From: an uncultured Oscillospiraceae bacterium
Lineage (GTDB): Bacteria > Bacillota > Clostridia > Oscillospirales > Ruminococcaceae
DNA length: 38,415 nt
NCBI GenBank assembly: GCA_934446565.1
Contig: CAKSEO010000026.1
Span: 1-38,415 of the forward strand
Direction: 5' to 3'
The translations under genes and the position numbers were made by a program. Below, one piece after another: positions 26,801-34,699 of the stretch. Under the pieces are notes generated by a model, which was given only the letters and a program-made list of their open reading frames with translations, searched no databases and was not told the origin of the DNA. The first letter of the stretch is position 1. Each line of letters begins with the position of its first letter.

Positions 26801-28985
26801 GTCCTCTCCCTCCGGCAGCAAAACTGAAAGGCTCACCATAACGATCCCGGACGGCACCTACAACAGCGGCGCCGACCTTACCAGCGCGATAAACTCCGCG
26901 ATCGCGGCTGACCCGGCGCTCAACGGAAAAATAACCGCAAGCTACTCCCCCTCCGGCAGCAACAAGGGCCTTACATTCACATCCAGCCAGGGCGGGCAGG
27001 GCTGCTCCCTCACCAATCTGACCGCAACCTCCAACATAAACAAATACAAAAAGACCAACACCACCGCCGGAGGAACACCCTCCCCCGGGGAAAACAAGCT
27101 GAAATTCCCCGCATATATCCAGAATACACAGTTCTCCACGCTTTTTAACGACGACGGCATTGAAATAAACGACACCAACGACCAGGCTTCATTCACCGTC
27201 AACGGAACTGTATACAAATTCAGGCTGACCCACGGCACCTACGCCGGTACTGCGGGCAGGAGCAGCCTTATATCCCAGATAAACGCGGGACTTAACGGCT
27301 CCGGCGTCACCGTGTCGGACAGCGGCTCAACGCTAAAGCTGACCACTTCCACTGTCGGCGCCGGCGCGTCGATATCGCTGAACGCCGACAACACCTCCCC
27401 GCTTTTTAAGCGCGCGACCAGCTGCAATGCTCCTACTCAGAATAGGCGCTATTACACCGCCGCCGTCATCACCGGAAAAGTTTCCATCGGCAATATCGAG
27501 ATCAGGGATTACTACAGCGAAATGACATTTGATTTCAGCAACAACGGTATCAGTCAGACCCTGACGGTTTCCGTACCCGAGGGGAATTACACGGCGGATA
27601 CCCTCGCTGCGGCCATCCAGGCAAGCCTTGACGGACAGGTCGGCGCAGGTCAGCTCACTGTCGGAGTTTCCTCCGGAAAGCTGACGATAACCGCCGCAAG
27701 AGTTGACAGCGACCAGATGATGAGCAATTTCAGCGGAAAGCTGTTCGACCGTGTATTCCAGGACGCAAGCTACACCAGTGTGAAAAAACACACCGAAAAG
27801 CTGGGCACTACGGTAGGCTCCGCGCTGTCGTTCATCGTGGGAAGAAACAATCTCGAGCCCGAAACCGCCGACGAGATAGAATGTGGCAAGAGCGTGATGA
27901 TATACACTGGTCTGAACGACAGCCTTATCTTTGATTTCACATACCAGGGCAATACCTACACGATAAACACGACCATCCCCGGCGGCGCATACGACCCGCA
28001 GGAGATAGCAGAAGCGATACAGAAAGCCGGCCGTGAATCCATGAGCAAAATGGTGGACGTTAACGGCGACCCGCTTCCTGCGGACAGATTCCACGCCACC
28101 ATCGGCGTTGCGGCGATCGGTGCAAGCGAAAACTCCACCGGATTCGACAACCGAAACAAGCTGGTGCTGAGCTATATCGCGCCGAACAACGGCACGATAA
28201 AAAGCGCCGACGCCATAATTGACGGCATACGCGGCAACTCCGCATACCGCCTGTTCTATGATGCAACTCAGTCGCCGCGTCCGTCGCGTATCATCGGAAA
28301 ATCCGACCTTTCCGGCGGAGTCAGGATAACCTCCGGACAAAACGATACGCTGTCGTTCGAACTGGACGGAAACACTATATCCGTTACAATACCCGCCGGG
28401 ACCTACGACAGCCGCTCCATCTCCGAAGCGCTCAGCAAAGAGCTTGAAGCTGTTCCCTGCCTTGTCAGGGCAGTAGACAACAACGGACGCCTGATGTTCT
28501 ACACAACTGAAAACGGCGCGTTCCAGATAGAGAAATTCACCGGGAACGCCTCCGACGATCTGTTTTACGGCGCCGACAAGCGCGACACCGATGATGAGAT
28601 AGGGATTCATTACGGCAGGCGCACCAACAGCTACATCTGGTACAACAAGACCCGCCTGGATGAACACCTCATGCGGATAAACACCACCGGCGTGACCACG
28701 GTTGACCGTGCCCTCAAGGCTATCAGCCGCCTTGACTACGCCAACAGCTACCTTTCAGAGTGGCGGGCGGTTTCCGGAGCGCAGCGAAATCGCTCTGAGC
28801 ACGCCTACGACAACAATGCGACCACTATTGAAAACCTGGAAAGCGCGGATTCCGAGCTCCGCGACGCCGACATCGCGAAGGAGGTCTCCGCAGCCGCAAA
28901 GCAATCTATGATAATGCAGGCGCAGGGTTACATCCTCGCGACCCAGAAAGAAAACAACCGCTCCATACTTGATATTCTTGCATAA
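23877..28985 (+). CDS. Giant flagellin with about eleven tandem inserted beta domains
   Basis: 1702 residues against roughly 270-500 for ordinary flagellins. The N-terminus (1-135) is classic D0/D1: NQSRFKLTKAYKKLSSGNRI, DDAAGLAISEKLRAID, GISYLDTVDG, MKELAVESVNGT and SAEFNG. The C-terminus (about 1580-1702) is the matching half: RNRSEHAYDNN, NLESADSELRDADIAKEV and QAQGYILATQKENNRSILDIL. Between them lie about eleven units of 90-120 residues with the core pattern (D/N)xxxF...YxxxxxIPxGTYxxxxLxxxIN, then a beta strand and a 'LSGN...L(F/Y)D' tail. These resemble flagellin_IN/FliD-type domains. The TTG at 23877 is 8 bases after GGAGG; the ATG six bases on is too distant. Several cysteines are unusual for a flagellin. 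No flagellar neighbours are in the window. Confidence 0.93.
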   Translation: MKMINDGSTIVDKMNQSRFKLTKAYKKLSSGNRINSATDDAAGLAISEKLRAIDRGLRQGQRNINDGISYLDTVDGCAQELHSMLHRMKELAVESVNGTYSRIDREALDLEYQQLIDEIGQVTDSAEFNGLPLFEKHLPEYEKDCGAITHDQYTTIDSSNSPLTIGYTKNGRDYECTIDIPAGKYTAEELADQIDTTLWDKDKSLIIGVNTDKQLTMQCEGGQINYISGNGASLFYDTIIGNSKGYLLGITNFYNDSITIPINAGANDVIEFRLGNTDDTKYTLRLDPGSYTRPKLVEHINEKIRQAGLPCDVEAVMETSPDGRNVIGIKSDMTMTGLSGNFLKIDGISSPIYDIAKYSDLVNSEAELLGTRRLTAGIEIERGRNDYFILDAGWYDSDGNAHQEKLRIDLLDAGENLRSYTSADSVADRIREQLAKYDCPINVETKNGALRFTTLQYGKECKIKLDTSSVPSKYMVYDLFDDAALSVLTPGVPRSKFTPASLTCYKELDASIVIPENHNQLTFEITSENNGVESKTTLRFDIPKGTYTRAQLQTKLNEMLAADHPALKDKLTFSIGNTLSLSANRADGWDIVSITAKDDTAYSRLIKGPNLYDNLDASHAIGQEEALTSLSDTDPTTGRSSTQATAGKTTPKVTYENASITKSEQQSDKLLKYSTASISNKPGVTIVTPGHESEPGNPDYTHPEPAECKLSNVLSQFNTMGTSQRDIQFSFDVVDKTGYSKSYSITIPKGSTANQAIKKMSQDLGEAITVSADGSDLKFVTTKKGENTTFTNLSGNLMQTESKSSLANRSDAVIDGDNVYIPAKMTVKDASTHIPLTVDPTNDRFVFTAGGHSYDLRLENKTYSSLADLAAEINSKISQADSGIPATKVTANGGSLEFSGPPKETGGISISSASTCPLDKKKITHNIENSNYYNPATGCEETPASITLSSVDSHMPLTIDGTNNTISMDYTYPDASSPSGSKTERLTITIPDGTYNSGADLTSAINSAIAADPALNGKITASYSPSGSNKGLTFTSSQGGQGCSLTNLTATSNINKYKKTNTTAGGTPSPGENKLKFPAYIQNTQFSTLFNDDGIEINDTNDQASFTVNGTVYKFRLTHGTYAGTAGRSSLISQINAGLNGSGVTVSDSGSTLKLTTSTVGAGASISLNADNTSPLFKRATSCNAPTQNRRYYTAAVITGKVSIGNIEIRDYYSEMTFDFSNNGISQTLTVSVPEGNYTADTLAAAIQASLDGQVGAGQLTVGVSSGKLTITAARVDSDQMMSNFSGKLFDRVFQDASYTSVKKHTEKLGTTVGSALSFIVGRNNLEPETADEIECGKSVMIYTGLNDSLIFDFTYQGNTYTINTTIPGGAYDPQEIAEAIQKAGRESMSKMVDVNGDPLPADRFHATIGVAAIGASENSTGFDNRNKLVLSYIAPNNGTIKSADAIIDGIRGNSAYRLFYDATQSPRPSRIIGKSDLSGGVRITSGQNDTLSFELDGNTISVTIPAGTYDSRSISEALSKELEAVPCLVRAVDNNGRLMFYTTENGAFQIEKFTGNASDDLFYGADKRDTDDEIGIHYGRRTNSYIWYNKTRLDEHLMRINTTGVTTVDRALKAISRLDYANSYLSEWRAVSGAQRNRSEHAYDNNATTIENLESADSELRDADIAKEVSAAAKQSMIMQAQGYILATQKENNRSILDILA

Positions 28986-28988
28986 CGC

Positions 28989-29018
28989 AGAGCCGCACGG
29001 TATCGACCGCGCGGCTCT
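28989..29018. terminator. Terminator between flagellin and recombinase
   Basis: AGAGCCGC and GCGGCTCT form an 8-bp stem four bases after the flagellin stop, followed by TTT. The convergent recombinase gene ends 12 bases beyond. Confidence 0.75.
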
Positions 29019-29029
29019 TTACATATTAT

Positions 29030-30553
29030 TTACGGCGGGAATCTCGGGACTATCTCCAGGCTGAACCGCGGCGAACTGCCCCCCTTGGGACATCGCTCCT
29101 CCTTGGTGTAGACGACTCGCTCAACGACTGTTTTAAGCAGAGCATTTCTCTGCTCCGGAGACGCCTGCAAATAGACCTCCATTATAGCAGCAGGCTGGTT
29201 TTCACCTATGTATCCATTAGATACATCCGTCTCAGCGGATTCCCCAGAGCTTTCCTGGAGACTGCGGAGCTGCTCCTGCGCCTTTTCCAGCTGATTTGCA
29301 ACGCTGGCTGTACGCTCCCGGAATTCCGCGATGGAATACGTCCCCTGTTCGAACAACGTATATATTCTCTCACGCTGCTTGACCATTTTTGATATTCCTG
29401 CACGGAGCATCTCCTCACAGCTAACATCCGGACTGCATTCTGTGACAGCTGGAAGCTCCGGTGCTACGCTGCGCCCCAGCCACCCCGAGAGACCCGCAGC
29501 GACAGCACTCTCGACAAGCGAAAGCTCCGCCGAAATATTATCACAGCCCGATTTCATACAGGCTATCCGTGATTTTTTTCCATCGCAGACGCGCTGCATG
29601 AGCCTTCCGCATTTCCCGCAGAAAACCAGCCCAGCCAGCGGATTTTTCAGCGGCTTGTTCAGATTAGCGGAGCTGCGTTTTCTTCCGGTCATCAGTTCCT
29701 GCGCGGTCTGAAATTCCTTCTCGCTTACAATGGGACGGTGAAGTCCCTGCGCAAGAATATATTCCCCGGTAACAGCACGCCGCTTTGTTATCATGCCGCC
29801 TGTGCTGTTTTTCTTCTCCCGGCGGTAACGCCATCGTATCTTCCCGCAGTACACCGGATTACGCAGGATATCCGCGACCGAAGCCCTGCTCCACCTCCCG
29901 CCGGAGCGCGGATTCACCCCAAGTCCGTCCAGCCGCTCGGCTATCCTTGTACAGCCCTCCCCGGAAACGCACATCGAAAACATCAGCTTCACAGCCGCAC
30001 TTTCGTCATTCGGCGCAAGAGTCCAGCCCCTGCCTCCCGCTACACGCACCTTGTCGTATCCGAAAGGCGGAACGCTGCCTATAAAATGCCCCTCTTTCGC
30101 TGAAGCGATACGTCCGCGCAGCATTCTCCGGCGGATGGTCTTGTATTCCTTTCGTGCCATGAACAGACCGAAATCCGCATAATCCTCGTCATCGTCATCC
30201 GACATGTCATAGACGCGGTTCGGCGTTACTATAAGCGTATCCGAAAGGCTGAAAGTCCGGATTATCCTCGACTGATCTGCGCTGTCTCCCCTGGCGAGCC
30301 GGTCGATATCCATACACAGAACGCCTTTCCATCGCCGATTTTCAACGTCGGAAAGCAGCCTGAGCATTTCCGGGCGCGCCTCGATGCTGTCCCCCGAGCG
30401 TATCTCCTGGTAGACCTCGCCTATAACTAATCCGCGGCGCTCCGCAAGTTCCAGCAGCTGACGCCGGTGTCTGGAAAGCGTCTCGCCCTGTCCGAGCGCC
30501 TCCGCGTCGAGGTCCGCACGGGATTTCCGCAGATATATCGCATATGCTTTCAA
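29030..30553 (-). CDS. Large serine recombinase (intact copy 3)
   Basis: 507 residues from TTG at 30553, whose TTGA overlaps the stop of the companion ORF. An in-frame TTG at 30610 is possible but has no better site. The resolvase domain (1-150) has AIYLRKSRADLD with catalytic Ser11, GVLCMDIDRLARG and FMARKEYKTIRRR. The recombinase domain (about 160-275) includes VADILRNPVYCGKIRWRYR. The zinc ribbon has CGKCG and CMKSGC (about 310-335). A coiled coil (about 390-430) precedes the tail FSLEIVPRFPP. All expected parts are present, unlike the two pseudogene copies. It catalyses DNA strand exchange between att sites, in integration or excision. It carries no visible cargo and lies between the flagellin gene and the peptide locus. 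Confidence 0.93.
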   Translation of the reverse strand: MKAYAIYLRKSRADLDAEALGQGETLSRHRRQLLELAERRGLVIGEVYQEIRSGDSIEARPEMLRLLSDVENRRWKGVLCMDIDRLARGDSADQSRIIRTFSLSDTLIVTPNRVYDMSDDDDEDYADFGLFMARKEYKTIRRRMLRGRIASAKEGHFIGSVPPFGYDKVRVAGGRGWTLAPNDESAAVKLMFSMCVSGEGCTRIAERLDGLGVNPRSGGRWSRASVADILRNPVYCGKIRWRYRREKKNSTGGMITKRRAVTGEYILAQGLHRPIVSEKEFQTAQELMTGRKRSSANLNKPLKNPLAGLVFCGKCGRLMQRVCDGKKSRIACMKSGCDNISAELSLVESAVAAGLSGWLGRSVAPELPAVTECSPDVSCEEMLRAGISKMVKQRERIYTLFEQGTYSIAEFRERTASVANQLEKAQEQLRSLQESSGESAETDVSNGYIGENQPAAIMEVYLQASPEQRNALLKTVVERVVYTKEERCPKGGSSPRFSLEIVPRFPP

Positions 30554-30741
30554 GCTGTCCCTGCCTTGCCCTGGCGCTCCGCGGTCCGCTCTTCCGACCG
30601 CTGTTCCCAAAGCAGCCGCGCCGCTGTCCGCAGGAATTCGTTTCTTCTCCGGGATAGCTCATCTTCGGTGCAGCCTGACCAGCCGCTCTCGTTTATTTCG
30701 ATATCTGCCCCGTCAAGGCATTCTGACCTTCCCGATACCAT
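30550..30741 (-). CDS. Small companion protein of the serine recombinase
   Basis: 63 residues from the ATG at 30741, six bases after GGGGTG; an ATG at 30747 is possible. It is acidic at first (ECLDGADIEINESGW), then has a basic helix DELSRRRNEFLRTAARLLWE. It ends AGTA then TGA, overlapping the recombinase TTG start. The same arrangement (G[AG]GGTGATGAA[AT]ATG start, acidic part, RRR/RREN-type helix, stop at the recombinase start) is seen at 13626 and in part at 4467-4524. The conservation across three copies argues for a real gene. It may be a directionality factor or a partner that aids the recombinase; no known family was recognised. Confidence 0.7.
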   Translation of the reverse strand: MVSGRSECLDGADIEINESGWSGCTEDELSRRRNEFLRTAARLLWEQRSEERTAERQGKAGTA

Positions 30742-30797
30742 TTTCATCACCCCGTAAAAGGAGATGCAGGGATGTTTGTCCACTATTCCTACGAATA

Positions 30798-30826
30798 AGC
30801 TCCCCCGGCGCAAAACCGAGGGAGCT
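30798..30826 (-). terminator. Terminator of the peptide/kinase operon
   Basis: AGCTCCC and GGGAGCT form a 7-bp stem 3 bases past the kinase stop, extended by GG/CC pairs, with TTATT following on the minus strand. Confidence 0.65.
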
Positions 30827-30829
30827 ATA

Positions 30830-31537
30830 TTATCGTGCCGTCCCGGACATGTATTTATAAGCCAGCTTTGCCGCCTCTGGTGTGATATTGCATCCCATCT
30901 GCCACACCGGGATATTTGCAGCAACTCTGTCAATACACGATAGGAGCGCGTCCATTGCGTCGGCGTCCTCCGGACGGATCGTCTGATCCAGCAGCGAATA
31001 AACCGCCCTGTTCGCCGCCAGCGGACGGATATAGTTTTCTCCGCTCCTTGTCAGGACACATATCCCCTGTAGAGGAACTTCGGAATTGATGTTCAGATCG
31101 CTCTTTCCGCTCCATGGAGTTCCGCAGGCGGTTATACCATCCTTTCGCAGCATTATCGCAGGCTTGTCGTCGTTGAGTATCACGGCTCGCTCACCAAAAA
31201 TTTCCCGCCACAGCGCAGTGTGCGTGGATTTCCCGGTGCCGCTCGGCGCAGAAAAAAGATACGCCTTTCCGTCGAGTATCACTGCACTGGAATGCAGCAT
31301 GAACCCGCTGCGCTCCGGGAGCCTGCGGTAAAACTGCTCCGCAGTCAGCACTATCTCGCAGTTATCCTCGTCAAGCCCTGCTTCGGAGCTTAGCCGGCGT
31401 ATCCCATCTTCATCGAAAGGAATGACTATCTCCGGCTCATCAGCCATCGAAAGATACTTCTCTGCCCTGGCCGTCATGGTAGGATACCTGAAATCGCACG
31501 CCACTGCGATACCGCATATTTTATACTGCCTTATCAT
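30830..31537 (-). CDS. HPr-kinase-like peptide/protein kinase of the RiPP-like locus
   Basis: 235 residues from the ATG at 31537, preceded by GGGAGAAAAATT; the in-frame codons upstream have no site. The Walker A motif is SAPSGTGKST (96-105), preceded by LHSSAVILDGKAYLF. Then come VILNDDKPAI and GTPWSGK, the layout of the C-terminal kinase domain of HprK. The N-terminal HprK domain is absent. Truncated HprK homologues occur in paeninodin-type lasso clusters, where they phosphorylate the precursor's C-terminal Ser. By analogy this one may modify the 56-residue peptide encoded just upstream, which has Ser54 near its end; this is inference. Confidence 0.85.
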   Translation of the reverse strand: MIRQYKICGIAVACDFRYPTMTARAEKYLSMADEPEIVIPFDEDGIRRLSSEAGLDEDNCEIVLTAEQFYRRLPERSGFMLHSSAVILDGKAYLFSAPSGTGKSTHTALWREIFGERAVILNDDKPAIMLRKDGITACGTPWSGKSDLNINSEVPLQGICVLTRSGENYIRPLAANRAVYSLLDQTIRPEDADAMDALLSCIDRVAANIPVWQMGCNITPEAAKLAYKYMSGTAR

Positions 31538-31574
31538 AATTTTTCTCCCTGTGCCTGGTATCTTCACTAAGTAA

Positions 31575-31603
31575 TGCACCGGACGCTGTTAACGCCCGGT
31601 GCA
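31575..31603 (-). promoter_or_regulatory. Hairpin between peptide and kinase genes
   Basis: TGCACCGG and CCGGTGCA form a perfect 8-bp stem with a 13-base loop in the 84-base gap between the peptide stop and the kinase start. No T-run follows. It may act as an RNA stabiliser or partial terminator that makes peptide mRNA more abundant than kinase mRNA. Confidence 0.5.
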
Positions 31604-31621
31604 GAATGATTACACTTGGGA

Positions 31622-31792
31622 TCAGTTCCAGCTGCCCTTGCTAAGGTCGATCTCAATCTTAGGATTAGACACATCCGCGTTAAGGGAGCCGCCGTTATTC
31701 ATACCGCCTGCGGTAAGTCCGCTGGAGGTTATGATGTCCTCAGTGGTGAACGCTGTGATATCTATCTCAGGCTTAGTATATGTTTTCTTCAT
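31622..31792 (-). CDS. Candidate RiPP precursor peptide, 56 residues
   Basis: The frame starts at the ATG at 31792 with AGGAGG at ideal distance, 17 bases after the stop of the 882-residue gene. The N-terminal part reads MKKTYTKPEIDITAFTTEDI, then ITSSG. Y5-x-x-P8 is the motif that PqqD-like B1 proteins read in lasso precursor leaders. The rest is Gly/Asn/Ser-rich (LTAGGMNNGGSLNADVSN) and ends KIEIDLSKGSWN. There is no Sec signal and no cysteine, which argues against thioether or lanthionine classes. A leader of about 20-25 residues and a core of about 30 is my guess. Neighbouring kinase, PqqD, peptidase and exporter genes support a modified, exported peptide. Confidence 0.75.
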   Translation of the reverse strand: MKKTYTKPEIDITAFTTEDIITSSGLTAGGMNNGGSLNADVSNPKIEIDLSKGSWN

Positions 31793-31809
31793 AGCTGTAT
31801 CCTCCTCTG

Positions 31810-34458
31810 TCAGCCCTTTGCAATGATCGGCTCTACTTTAATGGATATTGCGCCCCACTCAGGGTCAACGTTCAGGAACTTAACTGCAATATAGTGCTTG
31901 GAGCCGTCTGTCGAGCCCTGATAGGTCTTGTCGCCGCTGGTGTAGGAAATGCTGTCGTAGTAATACTCCAAATACAGCTTATCGGAATAAACCTTTCCGT
32001 CCTCTCTTTCGATTGTGACAGCGAGCAGGTCGCATGCCTTGGCGTCCTCATCGGAAATGTAGAATACAGCAAACATGTTCTTTGTGCCGTCGCTGTTAAC
32101 TGTGGTGGCTACGGAATCTATCTTGGTCATGGTTTTGGGAGCGACCGGATGATACTTGTCATCAGGAACTATATCGGGTTCCTTAGCCTTTACGGTTATG
32201 GTGCAAGTCGCTGTGAACTCGCCGATAGAAGCGGTTATCTTCGCTGTTCCTGCCGCCTTTGCAGTCACATTACCGTTCTCGTCAACGGTGGCAACAGTCT
32301 CGTCGGAGGACTTCCATGCAACGATGTCGGTGGAATCCTCAGGGGTCACAGTGGCGGTGAGCTTCACCTTATCGCCCGCAGTCATGGACTTAGTCTCAGC
32401 GTCGAGCGTGATGCCGGTAGCCGCTACCTTCTTGTCAGTTACAGTAACATTGCAGATGTCGGTGTACTCGCCCTTAGCGTCCTTCACAGTGACCGTAATA
32501 ACAGCCGAGCCGGGCTTCACAGGAGTTACCGTGCCGTCAGAGGCTACAGAAGCCACGCTGGGGTCAGATGACTCAAAAGCGGTCGTGAACTTCTCGGTAA
32601 CGTTATCCGGAGTCGTGGCAACCGCGAGCTTTACTCCGGTATCGCCTGCAACGAGGTTGAGTGTGTTCTTCTCAAGCTTTGCGCCGGTGAGGTAATACTT
32701 GACTGCGGCGGACTTGTGGGGCTCGTCAAGCTCGTACCTGTCGGCAGCGTCGCCGATGAAATTTACAGAAACATAATAGGTCTTTCCATCGGCCGAAGCC
32801 GTAGCGGAAACGGTGTAATCGGTACCCTTTACAAGCTTCACGCCTTTGCTGAAATCAGGAACATACGCCGCAGCGATCGCTTCAAGCTGCGCGCTCAGGG
32901 TGTTCTTGGCGTCTACCTCGATCACGTCAATGGTGTTGGAGGTGGTCAGGCTCTTCTTGCTTATGGTGAATGTCACAGAATCGGACTTGCCGCCAACTTC
33001 AGCGGAAATGGTGACATCGCCCGCCTTTTTGAAAGTGACTGCGCCGTCAGCGACCTCAGCGATCTCGGGAGAGCTGGAGGTCCATGCAACCGAATCAGCG
33101 CCGTCTGCGTCAGCGGGAGTTACGACAGCCTTCAGGGCAAGGGTATCGCCGTATGTATATACAGCATCTACCGCGGAGCCGTCGTCAGCGGTGATCTTTA
33201 CGCTTTCAACTGCAACACTCTCGGGGTTGATGGTGAAGGTCTCATCGACCTTGAGCGCTTTTACATTTGCGGGAAGATTTTTTGTATCCTTGATATTTAT
33301 CTGGATGCCGATAACCTGAAGGACATCTGAATCGTTGACTTCGGTGATGGAGCTGAGAGACCAACTTGCTGCGGAATCAAAATCTGTATCGCCGGAAGCC
33401 TTCCATGTCCAGCCGCTGCCCCACTGCGTATAGATGCAGTACGAGTAATCGCTTGCGGAACCGCCAATGGTGTCCTTAATATAATCGAATCCGTCGAAAA
33501 CGATATTGCTGATTTTTTTCTTCATGTCGCCATAGGTGGTGTTGCCTATTGTAACGCCCTTCAGCGACACGGGCAGCATGGCCTGCGCCGTTCCGTCGGG
33601 GCACCAGGTCTGCGCCGCCTGCCTGGTCATTGTGATGGGCGAGCCGTCATAAGCGGGGAGCGCAGCGTCCTCAGGAGCAGCGTCAGAATCCGTCACAGAA
33701 ATGGCGATCTTGGAAATAACGCTGTCCTTGCAATGCAAAAGGATACCTGTCGTCAGCGCCTTATCGCCGAGGTCGTTCCCGTCGGCGGAGCCGGTCAGGG
33801 GGAACTCCATTTCACCGGCATAAAACGAATTGCTCCAGTAATACTGATTTTCCCAGTCTCCTGAGCTTGCGAGAAGCGCGAGCTGCTTGCCGGCTCCGGT
33901 GGATTCGAATTTGATAACGAGTCTTGCGTCGGATATGTTATCGGAGGTCACGCCTGCATTTGCAAGGTCGTCAGCCGAAATATTGAAGTTTTCGCCGCCT
34001 GTCGGGAAGGACTTTCCATTCGGTGCGGTAGCCAGATCGAAAATGGTATACGAATCGGTGTCATCGACCAGAACTGTGATCTTATTTACCTTGGTGTATC
34101 CGCTCATGACGAGCTTTATACCGCTGGCAGCAGTAAACGCGTCCCAATGGGCGTCGCCCTTTGCTATGCTTACCGTAGGGTTGCTGCCTTGGGTACTATC
34201 CCATGTCGTTGTCTCCTGAAGATAGAAATAGGCCCCGTCTCCTTCACCGTCAACAGTTACGGCGACAGAAGCAGAGGCGCTGTTCACAGCAGCCATAGCT
34301 TCATCTGTCAGCGAAGCAGAAGTGAGCTTGCCTGCATCTTCGCTGTTATACTGATATATAACAGTCTCCGCCGCGCTCGCGGTAACCTGGCATACGATAG
34401 CCGAGCTAACAGCCATAACGCCGGCCATCGAAGCCGCCATCAAACGTCTGATTCTCAT
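31810..34458 (-). CDS. Secreted protein with three Ig-like (BIG2) domains
   Basis: 882 residues with a Sec signal peptide (MRIRRLMAASMAGVMAVSSA, cleavage near ASA-AE at about residue 30). An unrecognised N-terminal region (30-405), partly repeated, includes KITVLVDD and ISKIAISVTD strands and a WGSGWTWK patch. Three bacterial Ig-like domains follow at about 415-500, 591-677 and 678-758, with signatures such as VAWTSSSPEIAEV, FESSDPSVASV and VAWKSSDETVATV. A C-terminal beta domain ends the protein. It has no dockerin, LPxTG or S-layer anchor. GGGAGG precedes the ATG. It heads the leftward operon with the peptide and kinase genes, so it may be a substrate, receptor or partner of that system. 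Confidence 0.9.
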   Translation of the reverse strand: MRIRRLMAASMAGVMAVSSAIVCQVTASAAETVIYQYNSEDAGKLTSASLTDEAMAAVNSASASVAVTVDGEGDGAYFYLQETTTWDSTQGSNPTVSIAKGDAHWDAFTAASGIKLVMSGYTKVNKITVLVDDTDSYTIFDLATAPNGKSFPTGGENFNISADDLANAGVTSDNISDARLVIKFESTGAGKQLALLASSGDWENQYYWSNSFYAGEMEFPLTGSADGNDLGDKALTTGILLHCKDSVISKIAISVTDSDAAPEDAALPAYDGSPITMTRQAAQTWCPDGTAQAMLPVSLKGVTIGNTTYGDMKKKISNIVFDGFDYIKDTIGGSASDYSYCIYTQWGSGWTWKASGDTDFDSAASWSLSSITEVNDSDVLQVIGIQINIKDTKNLPANVKALKVDETFTINPESVAVESVKITADDGSAVDAVYTYGDTLALKAVVTPADADGADSVAWTSSSPEIAEVADGAVTFKKAGDVTISAEVGGKSDSVTFTISKKSLTTSNTIDVIEVDAKNTLSAQLEAIAAAYVPDFSKGVKLVKGTDYTVSATASADGKTYYVSVNFIGDAADRYELDEPHKSAAVKYYLTGAKLEKNTLNLVAGDTGVKLAVATTPDNVTEKFTTAFESSDPSVASVASDGTVTPVKPGSAVITVTVKDAKGEYTDICNVTVTDKKVAATGITLDAETKSMTAGDKVKLTATVTPEDSTDIVAWKSSDETVATVDENGNVTAKAAGTAKITASIGEFTATCTITVKAKEPDIVPDDKYHPVAPKTMTKIDSVATTVNSDGTKNMFAVFYISDEDAKACDLLAVTIEREDGKVYSDKLYLEYYYDSISYTSGDKTYQGSTDGSKHYIAVKFLNVDPEWGAISIKVEPIIAKG

Positions 34459-34513
34459 AAAAACCTCCCATTATTACATAGTTTTCAGTACGGAAAATAA
34501 TACTTTAATATTA

Positions 34514-34542
34514 ATTATAAAATATGCCAAGCCAAAAGTCAA
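34514..34542 (-). promoter_or_regulatory. Promoter of the Ig-like protein/peptide/kinase operon
   Basis: On the minus strand, TTGACT (34542-34537), 17 bases and TATAAT (34519-34514). It is the twin of the rightward promoter at 34639, sharing TTGACTTTT at the -35 region, which hints at joint control. Confidence 0.85.
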
Positions 34543-34638
34543 CATGTAATCTCTTTACATGAAAAAATCAGCAATTAGCCCGTAATAACGCCGGATAATT
34601 TGTTCATTTTATCCACACATCCGTGTAACTTTCCTGTA

Positions 34639-34667
34639 TTGACTTTTCATACCAGATAATATATAAT
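34639..34667 (+). promoter_or_regulatory. Promoter of the PqqD/peptidase/exporter operon
   Basis: TTGACT (34639-34644), 17 bases and TATAAT (34662-34667), 32 bases before the ATG at 34700. The 96 bases between this and the divergent promoter contain no obvious long palindrome. Confidence 0.85.
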
Positions 34668-34699
34668 TAATGTAGTATTCTATGAAAAGGAGTCACGCT

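Noticed and set aside
26019..28667. Long minus-strand open frames (239 and 444 codons) opposite the flagellin
   Set aside because: They lie antisense in a clearly coding repeat gene with strong codon bias; no start signals or family resemblance.
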